NCBI GenBank assembly: GCA_017470425.1
Contig: JAFUYT010000011.1
Span: forward strand, 1 to 64,000
DNA length: 64,000 bases
Direction of reading: 5' to 3'
DNA from: Bacteroidaceae bacterium
GTDB lineage: Bacteria > Bacteroidota > Bacteroidia > Bacteroidales > Bacteroidaceae
A program made the translations under genes and the position numbers. The notes under the pieces were generated by a model that worked only from the letters and a program-made list of their open reading frames with translations, ran no database searches and was not told the origin of the DNA. Positions 51,440-60,611 of this stretch are shown piece by piece; position 1 is the stretch's first letter, and each line of letters begins with the position of its first letter.

Positions 51440-52609
51440 ATGCCCGAAGCATCCGATCGCATCGTCTGGTTAGACTGGCTGCGTGTCTGCGCCTGTCTGA
51501 TGGTGATGACTGTCCACGCCACCGAACCCTTCTATCTCGGTGGCGAGGGCTCTCACATCCTGATGGCGTCGGATGCTGTATGGGTGTCGTTCTTTGACTC
51601 CCTCGTGCGCGCGTGCGTACCTTTATTTGTTATCACGTCGAGCTACCTGCTCTTCCCTCTGACGTCCTCCACGGGTGCGTTCTTCCGCCGTCGTGCGTCC
51701 CGACTATTGGTGCCGTTTGTCATCTGGTCGCTAGCCTACGCGTTGGCGTGGGGCGAGCCCGTTGAGAACCTGCGGTCGTTGCTGTTGAACTTCAACTACG
51801 CCGCCGGTCACCTTTGGTTCGTCTATATGCTGGTCGGTCTCTATCTGCTGATGCCACTGCTGTCGCCGTGGGCATCGCGTGTGGGGCGCCGTGAGCTGGA
51901 GGGCTATCTGGCCGTGTGGTGCTTGACGCTGCTCATCCCCTTCGTGCGCGAATGGGCCTCGGGTGGTGAGATGCTGATCATAGAAGGTCCCACGGGTATT
52001 CCTAATCCTGCCACCTATCCCTTGTGGGGCGAGGCGAGTTGGAATGGCTACGGCACGTTCTACTACGTCAGTGGCTTCATAGGCTATCTGCTGCTGGGGT
52101 TGTACTTCCGTCGTTTTGTCCCGGCGCTCACGTGGCGTCGCACGCTGGCGATTGGCCTTCCCCTGTGGCTCATCGGCTTCTTCATCTGCTTCGGCGGATT
52201 CCTCGCTCGTGTGTGGGCAAGCGTTGATAGCTTCCCCTTCGATGCGCCGCTGGAGTATGCCGTAGCGTGGGAGCTGCCGCTGTTCAACGATACGTTGGGC
52301 GTGGCGCTCATGGCCGTCAGTTGGCTGCTGTCGTTCCGCCAGAAGAAGGACTGCCGTCCGAAGAATGTCCCTGCTGTTGCTGCCGTCTCTCGCGCCAGCT
52401 ATGGGATGTATCTCTGTCATATGTTTGTGCTGGCCACAGCCTCTGCGGCACTGCGCAGCTGGTTAGGTACGGGCGCAGAGGGCCTGCTGGGCATCTGGAC
52501 AACGCCTGTGGAGATTATCCTGACGGCTCTTGCTACTTTTTGTATCACAACTCTCGTCTGTGTCCCGCTCCAACGTGTTCCCCGTGTGGGGAAGTGGTTG
52601 GTGGGATAA
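51440..52609 (+). CDS. acyltransferase family 3 membrane protein
   Basis: 389 residues with about ten membrane segments. The start IVWLDWLRVCACLMVMTVHA contains the conserved Arg and His of acyltransferase-3 proteins. Such proteins O-acetylate surface sugars or other small molecules; the target here is unknown. Close behind ilvC, possibly by read-through. Confidence 0.85.
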   Translation: MPEASDRIVWLDWLRVCACLMVMTVHATEPFYLGGEGSHILMASDAVWVSFFDSLVRACVPLFVITSSYLLFPLTSSTGAFFRRRASRLLVPFVIWSLAYALAWGEPVENLRSLLLNFNYAAGHLWFVYMLVGLYLLMPLLSPWASRVGRRELEGYLAVWCLTLLIPFVREWASGGEMLIIEGPTGIPNPATYPLWGEASWNGYGTFYYVSGFIGYLLLGLYFRRFVPALTWRRTLAIGLPLWLIGFFICFGGFLARVWASVDSFPFDAPLEYAVAWELPLFNDTLGVALMAVSWLLSFRQKKDCRPKNVPAVAAVSRASYGMYLCHMFVLATASAALRSWLGTGAEGLLGIWTTPVEIILTALATFCITTLVCVPLQRVPRVGKWLVG

Positions 52610-52628
52610 TGGACGCACGAAATAAAAT

Positions 52629-52652
52629 ACACTAATACACAAATACACATTT
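52629..52652 (+). repeat. three 8-nt repeats
   Basis: TACACTAA, TACACAAA and TACACATT in the leader of the large secreted protein. Confidence 0.5.
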
Positions 52653-52681
52653 ATTTATTGTTTCACTAAACACAAACGCTT

Positions 52682-55600
52682 ATGAGAAAATTTACTCTCT
52701 TCGTTATTGCGGCTTTGTTGTCCGTGGTAACATTTGCACAGAAGCAGCGTGTACTGCCGCAGGCTCAACGCTTTGAGCGTACGCTGGTCAAGACGGCTGT
52801 TCAAAAGACTTTATCCGGTTCGACTGCCGCCAAGAAAAACCGCGTGGCAAAGGTCGTGGCTGGTACCGAGCTCGTAACGCTCCCTGAGGGCGCAACTCCC
52901 GAAGTCTATTACACGACTTCTGGTACCTTCTATGCTGGTACATCAACTGGATGGGAAGATGCAACAGCGGACATGAAGTCCGTCAATGTCGCTGTCGTTG
53001 GTTCCGACATCTATGTACAGGGCCTTGCCTATTGGTTCCTGGAAGGATGGATCAAGGGCTCCCTTGATGGCACCACTGCTACATTCCCCAGCGGTCAGTT
53101 GGTGGGAGAAGATGAATATGGTCCCGAGTACCTTGTCGGTAGCGAGGATGGAGCGACGGTATCGGAAAACATCGTTTTTGCCTTTGATGCTACGGAGGGC
53201 GTTCTGACTGCGACTACTGCGCTCATCGTGGAAAGTGGTTCTGCCGAGTCTCTCTCTCCCTATTGCTATTGGAATTCCCCCGTGTTCTCCAAAGAAGAGC
53301 CTGCCGGTCCTGAACTCGTTGTGTTGCCTGCAGGCGTAGAACTCGTAGAGTATGCGCTGAGTTATCAGACAAGTACTGGCGCCGCTGGAAGTGGAGTCGC
53401 TGCTGTGGCTGTTGATGGCAACGACGTGTATTTCCAAGGCTTCAGTTCGTACCTCCCTGATGCTTTGATAAAAGGTACCAAGGAAGGTAACACCATCACC
53501 TTCCCTGCGAACCAGTATCTGGGAAGCTATGCAGGTTACGAGAGTTATCTGTATGTTGCAGCCACCTTTACTTATGATGAGGCAACGGACACCTATTCCT
53601 CTACAGACCATGTGTATTCAGTACTGGGTGGTCAGTATTATGATGCCAACTACTTCAATCCTGTGCTGAAAGGTGTAGTAGAGAAGGCTGCAACCCCTGC
53701 CAATCCTGCGATTACAGCTCTCACGAATGGCAATTACGGCTGGTATATTAACTTCAATGTGCCTAATCAAGATGTTAATGGTGAGCCGCTCGTGGCATCG
53801 AAACTCTTCTATGAGATTTTCACCGATATAGAGCAGGACATCCAGCCGCTCACATTCACCCCATCGACTCATACAGAGTTGACAGAGGAGTTGACCGTCA
53901 TCCCATTTGGCTTTTCTGAGAACTATGATTTCTATAGTGGTCAGATTTATCTGAACGAGCTGTATTCTGCTGATTGGAACAAGATTGGTATCAAGTCCAT
54001 CTACACGGGTGGCGACGAGACTCATGAGACCGAGATCCAGTGGTACACGATCAAGAAGTATGCTATTGAACAGGCTTTGGATGCGTTGCAGGCTGAGATC
54101 ACTGCTGCAACCGCTCTTCTGGGCGATGAGAGCAAAGAGGAGGGTCGTGAAGAGTTGCAGGGAGCCATCGCTGCTGCACAGGCTGTTCTGGACAATGCAG
54201 AATCCACCGTTGAGGAACTGAACGCCGCTACAGAGGCTCTGAAGGCTGCCGAGGCTGAATTCAAGGCTGCAAATGCAGGCAATACGTTTGACTTTAACGC
54301 CTTGAACGTTCCCACATCGTCGAACAGCGCTACGGATGGTGATATCACGGAGGACTATCAGCTCAGCACGAGTGAGGGTGTCGTCCTGATCATTTCCCCG
54401 AAGACCTCTGGAAATAACAACAACCGCTTCTGGGGTACCACTGATGGCCCGCAGCTGCGTCTGTACAGCGGTACGCTGACCCTCCAGGCGCCCGAAGGCT
54501 TCAACCTCACCCAGATCGTATTCAACTACAACGGTACTTACTGGGGTGGCAATCGCAATGCCGGTAACGTGACCGCCGACAGCGGTGACATCGAGGTGAA
54601 TACCAGCGATAGGAAAGCCACCTGGACTGGCAAGGCACAGCAGGTTGTCTTCACCATCGGTGCCAACACCCAGCTGAACAGCATCGAGGTGACCATTGAA
54701 GAACAGCAGGATGAACTCGTTGTGCTGCCCGAGGGCGTAGAGGCTGAGGTCTGGACGATAGAGGGCTCATTCAACACCAATCAGGGTGCTGATAATGTGC
54801 AAGAGGCTACAGAAGTGGCTTTCGATGGCAACAACATCTATGTGAAGGGCCTGGCCTACTACTTCCCCGAAGCTTGGATCAAGGGTACTATCGCCGACGG
54901 CGTTGCCACCTTCCCCAGCGGACAATTTGTGGGTGAGGATGAATATGGCAAGGAATATCTCCTTGGCACTTCTGACGGCCAAACCATCGACGATATCTAT
55001 TTCACCTACGATGCCGATGCACAGACGCTCACTCTCCAGAACTACATCCTCGAGAACGGCGACTCGAAGACCGAGTTATCCTTCTATGGTTACTGGTCAA
55101 GTGTCCAGCTTTACGTTGGCGAGCCCGTTGTTCTGGATCCCGTCGTGGCTCCGGAGGATCTCGTGACCGAGACTTATGTCTTCAAGAGCCAGGCTGCTGA
55201 GTACGAAGAGGACGAGGATGGCGAGCCCGTAGAGCCGACCTTCGAACCCTATGAGTCACAGGTGCTGCTGGGCTTTGACGGCGATGACCTTTACATCCAG
55301 GGCCTCGCACAAGATGTTCCCGAATTCTGGGTGAAGGCCACCAAGAATGAAGACGGCAAGTATGTCATCCCTGCCAACCAGTATATGGGAACATACGATG
55401 TCGGTGGTTGGGGCTATTGGGTCTTTGACTACTTCTTCACTGCGGTGGACGCCGAGACTGAAGAGCTGACCGATGTCGTGCTGACGCTCGATGCCGAGAC
55501 GGGCACGCTGACCACCGACCAGGTGCTGGTGCTGAACGGTTCCAAGAATTCGCTGTACCCCTACATCACCTTTGCCGGTGCTGAGTTCAGCAAGTTCGTG

Positions 55601-56140
55601 GAGGTGGCTGCAACGCCCGCAGACCCGGAGGTGGTTTCCTTCAACAACACGGGCAGCTATCCCAATGTGCAGCTCAATGTCCCGGCCGTAGGCGTGAATG
55701 GTGAGGCTCTGCTCGAGTCCAAGCTCTTCTACACCATCTACATTGAGAAGGATGGTCAGGAGCAGCCGCTGACGCTGGAGGCTTCGCTCTATGACGCTCT
55801 CGAGGAGGATATCACCGAGATTCCCTACACGCTGGATGACGATTATGATATCTACAAGGGTGGTGCACGCGTCTATCTGAACCAGGGCGCTGATGAGATC
55901 GCCACTTGGACCAAGATTGGCGTGCAGAGCATCTACTACGGTGGTGACGAAGTCCACAAGTCGAACATCGCATGGGCTCTGCCCGTGGGTATTGCTCAGG
56001 TGAACACCGCTGCTCAGGTGCCCGCTACCTACTATGACCTCCAGGGTCGCGTAGTCAGCGGTGCTCGCAAGGGACTGTTCATCAAGCAGTACACCGATGC
56101 CGACGGTCGCGTGAAGACCGAGAAGGTGCTGCGTAAGTAA
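52682..56140 (+). CDS. large secreted repeat protein with C-terminal sorting-like tail
   Basis: 1152 residues, signal peptide to VVTFAQ (20). Module A occurs four times (about 62-207, 211-330, 678-815, 822-972), marked by DGNxxYVQGLAYxxPEAWIKG and TFPSGQxVGEDEYG. Module B occurs twice (about 336-460, 976-1098), marked by VNGEPLxxSKLFY and GVQSIYYGGDE. Between them lie a helical FIVAR-like segment (455-530) and a beta domain (535-672). The end (TYYDLQGRVVSGARKGLFIK...) resembles the lyase tail. I recognise no catalytic motif; a surface or adhesive role is inferred. Confidence 0.85.
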   Translation: MRKFTLFVIAALLSVVTFAQKQRVLPQAQRFERTLVKTAVQKTLSGSTAAKKNRVAKVVAGTELVTLPEGATPEVYYTTSGTFYAGTSTGWEDATADMKSVNVAVVGSDIYVQGLAYWFLEGWIKGSLDGTTATFPSGQLVGEDEYGPEYLVGSEDGATVSENIVFAFDATEGVLTATTALIVESGSAESLSPYCYWNSPVFSKEEPAGPELVVLPAGVELVEYALSYQTSTGAAGSGVAAVAVDGNDVYFQGFSSYLPDALIKGTKEGNTITFPANQYLGSYAGYESYLYVAATFTYDEATDTYSSTDHVYSVLGGQYYDANYFNPVLKGVVEKAATPANPAITALTNGNYGWYINFNVPNQDVNGEPLVASKLFYEIFTDIEQDIQPLTFTPSTHTELTEELTVIPFGFSENYDFYSGQIYLNELYSADWNKIGIKSIYTGGDETHETEIQWYTIKKYAIEQALDALQAEITAATALLGDESKEEGREELQGAIAAAQAVLDNAESTVEELNAATEALKAAEAEFKAANAGNTFDFNALNVPTSSNSATDGDITEDYQLSTSEGVVLIISPKTSGNNNNRFWGTTDGPQLRLYSGTLTLQAPEGFNLTQIVFNYNGTYWGGNRNAGNVTADSGDIEVNTSDRKATWTGKAQQVVFTIGANTQLNSIEVTIEEQQDELVVLPEGVEAEVWTIEGSFNTNQGADNVQEATEVAFDGNNIYVKGLAYYFPEAWIKGTIADGVATFPSGQFVGEDEYGKEYLLGTSDGQTIDDIYFTYDADAQTLTLQNYILENGDSKTELSFYGYWSSVQLYVGEPVVLDPVVAPEDLVTETYVFKSQAAEYEEDEDGEPVEPTFEPYESQVLLGFDGDDLYIQGLAQDVPEFWVKATKNEDGKYVIPANQYMGTYDVGGWGYWVFDYFFTAVDAETEELTDVVLTLDAETGTLTTDQVLVLNGSKNSLYPYITFAGAEFSKFVEVAATPADPEVVSFNNTGSYPNVQLNVPAVGVNGEALLESKLFYTIYIEKDGQEQPLTLEASLYDALEEDITEIPYTLDDDYDIYKGGARVYLNQGADEIATWTKIGVQSIYYGGDEVHKSNIAWALPVGIAQVNTAAQVPATYYDLQGRVVSGARKGLFIKQYTDADGRVKTEKVLRK

Positions 56141-56167
56141 CGCAATAGAATACCATCATATCGAAAG

Positions 56168-56199
56168 GTGGGGGCCTGCCGCTCTGGCAGTGCCCCCAC
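56168..56199 (+). terminator. hairpin after the large secreted protein gene
   Basis: 13-bp GC-rich stem with one bulged T and a GCTCT loop. The downstream T tract is weak (CTTTCC). Confidence 0.65.
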
Positions 56200-56219
56200 T
56201 GCTTTCCCCCATCACGAAC

Positions 56220-57899
56220 ATGCAGAACGAACCCATTCCTTACCTCCATCTCCTGCCATCCAGTGGCGAGCCGTTGCCCGCCCAGTTTACGTTTCCCTTT
56301 CGCTATACGCCCCATCCGTTGTGTCGGAAGGCAGCTCTCCTTGTGCAGGAGAAGTTGCGCGAGATGCGCGTCGCGGAGGGGAAGATGTACGGGGTGCTGG
56401 TGGTGAAAGAGAAGGGGGGAGCAGGTCTTTCATTTCTTGCGGCCTACTCGGGACAGTTGTCAGGGGCTGATGAGGGAGAGTGGTTTGTGCCGCCGGTGGT
56501 AGATTACCTCAATCCCGACAGCTATTTCCAGCGGGAACAGGCGGAAATCATGAAAATCAGCAAACGTCTGGAGGCGGTGAGGGACGATGAGGACAGGAAA
56601 GAATGGCTGCGGCAGCTGGCGACGCTGAAGGAAGAGCGGGAGGCTGCGGTGACGGAGGCGAAGCGGGTGTATGAGGACGGGAAAAGACCCACTGACACAT
56701 CTGCTGAATATATCCGCCTGCGCCAGTTCCAGAAAGCGAACATCCATCGGGCGAAAGTACTGCACAAGGAGGAGATTGCTGAGCTGGAGGGGCGGCTGGC
56801 GGCGCTGAATGTCCGGGCGCGTGACCTCTATGAGGAGCGCAAGCGGCGCAGCGAGGCATTGCAGCAGTGGCTCTTCGAGCAGTTCGTGTTTTTGAATGGT
56901 CGCGGGGAGAAGAAGGGATTGAAGGAGATATTTGGAAGAAGACCCACCCCGCCCTTCGGGCACCCCTCCCGTAATGGAGGGGAGGCTGGCGCAGAGACGT
57001 CAAATGGCTTAGCAAGTCTCTCCTTACGGGGAGATTTAGAGGGGTCTTCTATCCCCTCCGGTGCTGGCGAGTGCTGTGCGCCGAAGCTGTTGCAGACGGC
57101 ATACCGATTAGGACTGGAACCCGTGTCGATGGCCGAGTTCTGGTGGGGGCCTTCGCAGCCCGGTCACTACCGTGAGCCCGGTGCGTTCTTCCCGGCCTGT
57201 CATAGCAAGTGCCGCCCCATCTTAGGCCACATGCTGCAAGGACTGAACGTGGAGCCGGATCCCGCCGAACACTACGAGCAAGCCTTGAAGCCCATCCGTG
57301 TGCTGTGGGAGGACGAGAGCCTCGCGGTCATCGTGAAGCCCGAGGGGTGGTGCAGCATCCCCGGGCGTTCCGACCAGGCCAACCTCTTCGACGAGGCACA
57401 GCGCCTGTGGCCCGGCATCAGCGGCAGCGTGGTCGTGCACCGTCTGGACATGGACACGTCGGGCGTGATGGTTCTGGCGAAGAACCCGCAGGTGCACCGT
57501 GCACTCAGCCGTCAGTTCGAACTGCGGGAAGTGAAGAAGAAGTATGTGGCGCTGTTGGAACGTGTGCCACAGGCACCGCCCACCGGTATGCTCTCTCTGC
57601 CCCTCGGCCCCGACTTGGAGAATATGCCGCGGCAGCGGGTCGATTGGGAACACGGCAAGGAGGCCGTCACCCGCTATGAAGTCGTCGGCTCCACCCGCAT
57701 CGCGTTCTATCCGCAGACCGGGCGGACACATCAGTTGCGCGTTCATGCCTCGTCGCCGGAAGGCCTGAATGTTCCCATCGTAGGAGACAGACTCTATGGG
57801 CACGTCGCCGACCGCCTCTATCTCCATGCCGAGGCCATCGAGTTCACGCATCCCATCACGCATGAACGCCTCCGCTTCGAGGCGCCAAGCCCGTTTTAA
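56220..57899 (+). CDS. RluA-family pseudouridine synthase with long N-terminal extension
   Basis: 559 residues. The N-terminal half (about 1-330) has a charged coiled-coil-like region (about 95-225), common in long Bacteroidetes RluA proteins. The catalytic domain (about 355-559) has VVVHRLDMDTSGVMVLAK with the catalytic Asp, and QTGRTHQLRVH. Start 56220 chosen to match MQNEPIPYLHLL. Residues about 240-277 are encoded by a 114-nt palindromic insertion. It ends with zero spacing to convergent dnaX. Confidence 0.9.
   Translation: MQNEPIPYLHLLPSSGEPLPAQFTFPFRYTPHPLCRKAALLVQEKLREMRVAEGKMYGVLVVKEKGGAGLSFLAAYSGQLSGADEGEWFVPPVVDYLNPDSYFQREQAEIMKISKRLEAVRDDEDRKEWLRQLATLKEEREAAVTEAKRVYEDGKRPTDTSAEYIRLRQFQKANIHRAKVLHKEEIAELEGRLAALNVRARDLYEERKRRSEALQQWLFEQFVFLNGRGEKKGLKEIFGRRPTPPFGHPSRNGGEAGAETSNGLASLSLRGDLEGSSIPSGAGECCAPKLLQTAYRLGLEPVSMAEFWWGPSQPGHYREPGAFFPACHSKCRPILGHMLQGLNVEPDPAEHYEQALKPIRVLWEDESLAVIVKPEGWCSIPGRSDQANLFDEAQRLWPGISGSVVVHRLDMDTSGVMVLAKNPQVHRALSRQFELREVKKKYVALLERVPQAPPTGMLSLPLGPDLENMPRQRVDWEHGKEAVTRYEVVGSTRIAFYPQTGRTHQLRVHASSPEGLNVPIVGDRLYGHVADRLYLHAEAIEFTHPITHERLRFEAPSPF
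56937..57050. repeat. 114-nt palindromic element with 9-bp terminal inverted repeats, inside rluA-like gene
   Basis: The ends are AGAAGACCC (56937-56945) and GGGTCTTCT (57042-57050), exact reverse complements. Inner hairpins are CCCCTCC/GGAGGGG (56963-56982) and CTCC-TTAC-GGGGAG (about 57019-57033). The length is exactly 38 codons and contains no in-frame stop. The beginning GAAGACCCACCCC and the core match the intergenic element at 6247. Confidence 0.88.
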
Positions 57900-59735
57900 T
57901 CAAGTTAATTCCAGTTGGAAGGTCTTCCCGAGGGTGATGAAGACGGGGTTGAGGTTACACATCCGCTTCAGCTGATCGCGTTTGTTGAAGGAGGCCCGTG
58001 TGATGACCGTCTTCTCGGGCACCTTGAAGGTGATGGCGAGGTGGCTATTCTGTAGTCGCTCCTGGAGGAACGCGTGCAGGCGCGGAACGAGCGCTTGCAT
58101 CATCCCTTGGATCTCTTCGTTTTCCACGCTGATGCAGATCTGGCTGTTATCCTCGCCGGCGTAGGCAGGTTCCATGATCTTCATGCGCTGCGCCAGTGCG
58201 GTCTCGGTCTGTGGCATTGTCTGGATGAAGGCGTGCCACTGCATCACGAACGCTTCGGGGCGGACGGGGAGATCGTTATGGCCGGCTGTGGGTGTGGTCT
58301 CTGCGGCGGGCTTTGGTGTGGTAGGCGTAGGCTTGTTCTCGGCTGACGGCCGACGGATGGAGGGACTCAGCGCACCGAGGCTGATGGTGGGACGCTTGGG
58401 GGGTGTCGGTGTGGCCGATGGCATTCCCGCCGGCATCCCTGTAGGGATAGAAGAGGTAGCCGTTGAGGGCGTTGAGGGCGATGAGGACGCAGTGGATGCA
58501 GAGGGCGTTGAGGAGGTAGTCGCGGGGGTAGAAGCCTGCTGCGTGGTGGCGGCAGGGGCAGCCTCCTTGGCAGCTGCTGCCAGGAGACTGAAGATGGGTT
58601 TTAAGATACGTACAGGGCGGCGCCCCGCACTGGCATCGTCATCACCCACGGCCTGTGCACACTCGATGAGCGTGAGCTCCACCTGCAGGCGTTTGTTGCG
58701 ACTGGTGCGGTAGGCCTGGTCGCAGTCGTTGCAGAGGCGGATGGCGCGGTAGAGCCACTGCGCCTTGCAGCGTTGTGCCTGCTCGACATAGCGTTGGCGG
58801 ATGTCATCGCTGACCTCTAAGAGCGCAGCCGTCTGCGGGTCGTGGCAGACGAGGACATCGCGCAGGTGGCTGGCGAAGCCGCTGATGAACGGCGCGCCGT
58901 CGAAGCCCTTGCCGAGGATCTCGTTGTAGAGTAGCAGGCAGTCGCTGATCTTCTGCTGGAGCATCAGATCGACGAGGCGGAAGTAGTAATCGTAGTCGAG
59001 GACATTGAGGTTCTCGATGACTGCCTGGTAGGTGATGTTGCCACCCGTGAAGCTGACGACCTGGTCGAAGATGCTGAGGGCGTCGCGCATACCGCCGTCG
59101 GCCTTCTGGGCGATGACGTTCAGGGCTGCGGGCTCCACGGTGTAGCCTTCCTTCTCAGCCACGTAGGCGAGATGCTTCATCGTGTTCTCCACGTTCATGC
59201 GCTGGAAATCGTAGATCTGGCAGCGGGAGAGGATGGTGGGCAGGATCTTGTGCTTCTCGGTGGTGGCGAGGATGAAGATGGCATGGGCGGGAGGCTCCTC
59301 GAGGGTCTTCAGGAAGGCGTTGAAGGCGGCGGTGGAGAGCATGTGGACCTCATCGATGATGAAGACCTTGTACTGCCCGATCTGCGGCGGGATGCGTACC
59401 TGGTCGATGAGATTGCGGATGTCATCGACGGAGTTGTTACTGGCGGCGTCGAGCTCATGGATGTTCAGCGAGCGCCCTTCATTGAAGGCCTGGCAGGACT
59501 CACATTCGTTGCACGCCTCGCCGTCCTCGCGCGGCTGTAGGCAGTTGATGGTCTTGGCGAAGATGCGGGCGCAGGTGGTCTTGCCGACGCCGCGCGGGCC
59601 GCAGAAGAGGTAGGCGTGGGCCAGCTTATGCGCCGTGATGGCGTTCTTCAGGGTCGTGGCGATGGCACCTTGCCCCACAACGGAGTCGAATGTCATGGGG
59701 CGGTACTTACGCGCGGAAACAATGTATTCTGACAT
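57900..59735 (-). CDS. dnaX: DNA polymerase III subunits gamma/tau
   Basis: Clamp-loader ATPase of 611 residues. Walker A CGPRGVGKTTC is near 45-54, a zinc-binding group is in CLQPREDGEACNECESC, and the DEVH-type Walker B is FIIDEVHMLS. A Pro/Thr/Ser/Ala-rich linker spans about 393-480 before the C-terminal domain. I saw no obvious A-rich slippery site for a frameshifted short form. Divergent from the DivIC-like gene. Confidence 0.95.
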   Translation of the reverse strand: MSEYIVSARKYRPMTFDSVVGQGAIATTLKNAITAHKLAHAYLFCGPRGVGKTTCARIFAKTINCLQPREDGEACNECESCQAFNEGRSLNIHELDAASNNSVDDIRNLIDQVRIPPQIGQYKVFIIDEVHMLSTAAFNAFLKTLEEPPAHAIFILATTEKHKILPTILSRCQIYDFQRMNVENTMKHLAYVAEKEGYTVEPAALNVIAQKADGGMRDALSIFDQVVSFTGGNITYQAVIENLNVLDYDYYFRLVDLMLQQKISDCLLLYNEILGKGFDGAPFISGFASHLRDVLVCHDPQTAALLEVSDDIRQRYVEQAQRCKAQWLYRAIRLCNDCDQAYRTSRNKRLQVELTLIECAQAVGDDDASAGRRPVRILKPIFSLLAAAAKEAAPAATTQQASTPATTSSTPSASTASSSPSTPSTATSSIPTGMPAGMPSATPTPPKRPTISLGALSPSIRRPSAENKPTPTTPKPAAETTPTAGHNDLPVRPEAFVMQWHAFIQTMPQTETALAQRMKIMEPAYAGEDNSQICISVENEEIQGMMQALVPRLHAFLQERLQNSHLAITFKVPEKTVITRASFNKRDQLKRMCNLNPVFITLGKTFQLELT

Positions 59736-59739
59736 GTCT

Positions 59740-59767
59740 TAATGGATAATGGACAATGGATAATGCG
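59740..59767. repeat. heptamer array in dnaX leader
   Basis: TAATGGA, TAATGGA, CAATGGA and TAATGCG, ending 4 nt before the dnaX start codon (minus-strand gene). Confidence 0.85.
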
Positions 59768-59770
59768 TTA

Positions 59771-59778
59771 CAAAAGTA
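59771..59778 (-). promoter_or_regulatory. -7 box for dnaX
   Basis: The minus strand reads TACTTTTG; the heptamer array would lie in the 5' untranslated leader. Confidence 0.55.
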
Positions 59779-59840
59779 CAAATTATTTTGTAAACGGGAT
59801 GCAGAGAATGAAAAAAATGCATGAGGGAATGAAATAATTG

Positions 59841-59868
59841 TTCTTTGTCCATTGTCCATTCTCCATTA
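59841..59868. repeat. heptamer array upstream of divIC-like gene
   Basis: TTCTTTG, TCCATTG, TCCATTC and TCCATTA; in inverted orientation to the array at 59740. Confidence 0.8.
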
Positions 59869-59873
59869 TTTCG

Positions 59874-59881
59874 TACCTTCG
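59874..59881 (+). promoter_or_regulatory. near-consensus -7 box for divIC-like operon
   Basis: TACCTTCG (one mismatch to TAnnTTTG), 29 nt before the ATG at 59911. Confidence 0.45.
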
Positions 59882-59910
59882 CCCCCAGAAAAGTAGAAAA
59901 GAAGGAAATT

Positions 59911-60246
59911 ATGGATAGACTTTTGACTTGGTGGAACTATGTGCGGCGCTACAAGTATGGCGTGGCGTTGCTTCTCTTTGCGCTCCTCGTGGGCCTTATT
60001 GATGAAAACAGTCTCTACATACGCTACCAGCGTCGCGTGGAGATCGGGAATCTCCATCGCGAGATTGATAAATACCAGGCGCAGTACGATGCCGAACGTG
60101 CACAGCTACAGGCGTTGGAGAACGACCCGAAGGCTGTGGAGCGGATGGCTCGTGAGCGCTATCTCATGAAACGCCCCAACGAAGATGTCTTCGTCTTCAT
60201 GACGGAAGACGCCACGCTCGCGGGCACTCAGAACGTCGCGGAATGA
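59911..60246 (+). CDS. septum formation initiator (DivIC/FtsB-like)
   Basis: 111 residues. A single membrane segment (about 17-34) is followed by a coiled coil (about 38-75) and the conserved MARERYLMKRPNEDVFVF. FtsB/DivIC proteins link FtsL and FtsQ at the division site. Start 59911 avoids reading through the upstream repeat. The stop overlaps the next gene's ATG by 4 nt. Confidence 0.88.
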   Translation: MDRLLTWWNYVRRYKYGVALLLFALLVGLIDENSLYIRYQRRVEIGNLHREIDKYQAQYDAERAQLQALENDPKAVERMARERYLMKRPNEDVFVFMTEDATLAGTQNVAE

Positions 60247-60611
60247 AAGAACTCGATCGCAGACTCGTCGTGCTTCAGCAGCTGGGCGCTGTGCTCATGC
60301 TGGTGGGTGCCGCACTCTTCCTGTGGCGGCCCGTGGTGGGCACCGTCCTCTACACGGTGGGGGCACTGCTGTTCTGCCCGCTGCAGATGCTGCAACGCTA
60401 CGAGGGTCCTAACTTCACCCTCCGCCGCCTTCGCCGCCAACAGCTGTTGGGGCTGATTGCTTTCCTGTGCGGCGCGTGTTGCATGGTGATGCAGGTGGGG
60501 CGCTTCGGCTTTGCCCGTCGCAATGAATGGGTGGTGTGCGTGGTCATCGGCTGTGTGCTGGAGCTCTACACCGCCTTCCGTATTCCTGCGGAACTGAAGA
60601 AGGAGGAATGA
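60243..60611 (+). CDS. small membrane protein of unknown function
   Basis: 122 residues with four hydrophobic segments and short polar loops (EGPNFTLRRLRRQQ). No motif recognised. Translationally coupled to the DivIC-like gene by an ATGA overlap. Its TGA stop lies in a heptamer array. Confidence 0.82.
   Translation: MKELDRRLVVLQQLGAVLMLVGAALFLWRPVVGTVLYTVGALLFCPLQMLQRYEGPNFTLRRLRRQQLLGLIAFLCGACCMVMQVGRFGFARRNEWVVCVVIGCVLELYTAFRIPAELKKEE

Noticed and set aside
57900..59735. Programmed frameshift site in dnaX
   Set aside because: No A-rich slippery heptamer with a following hairpin was found on the coding strand.
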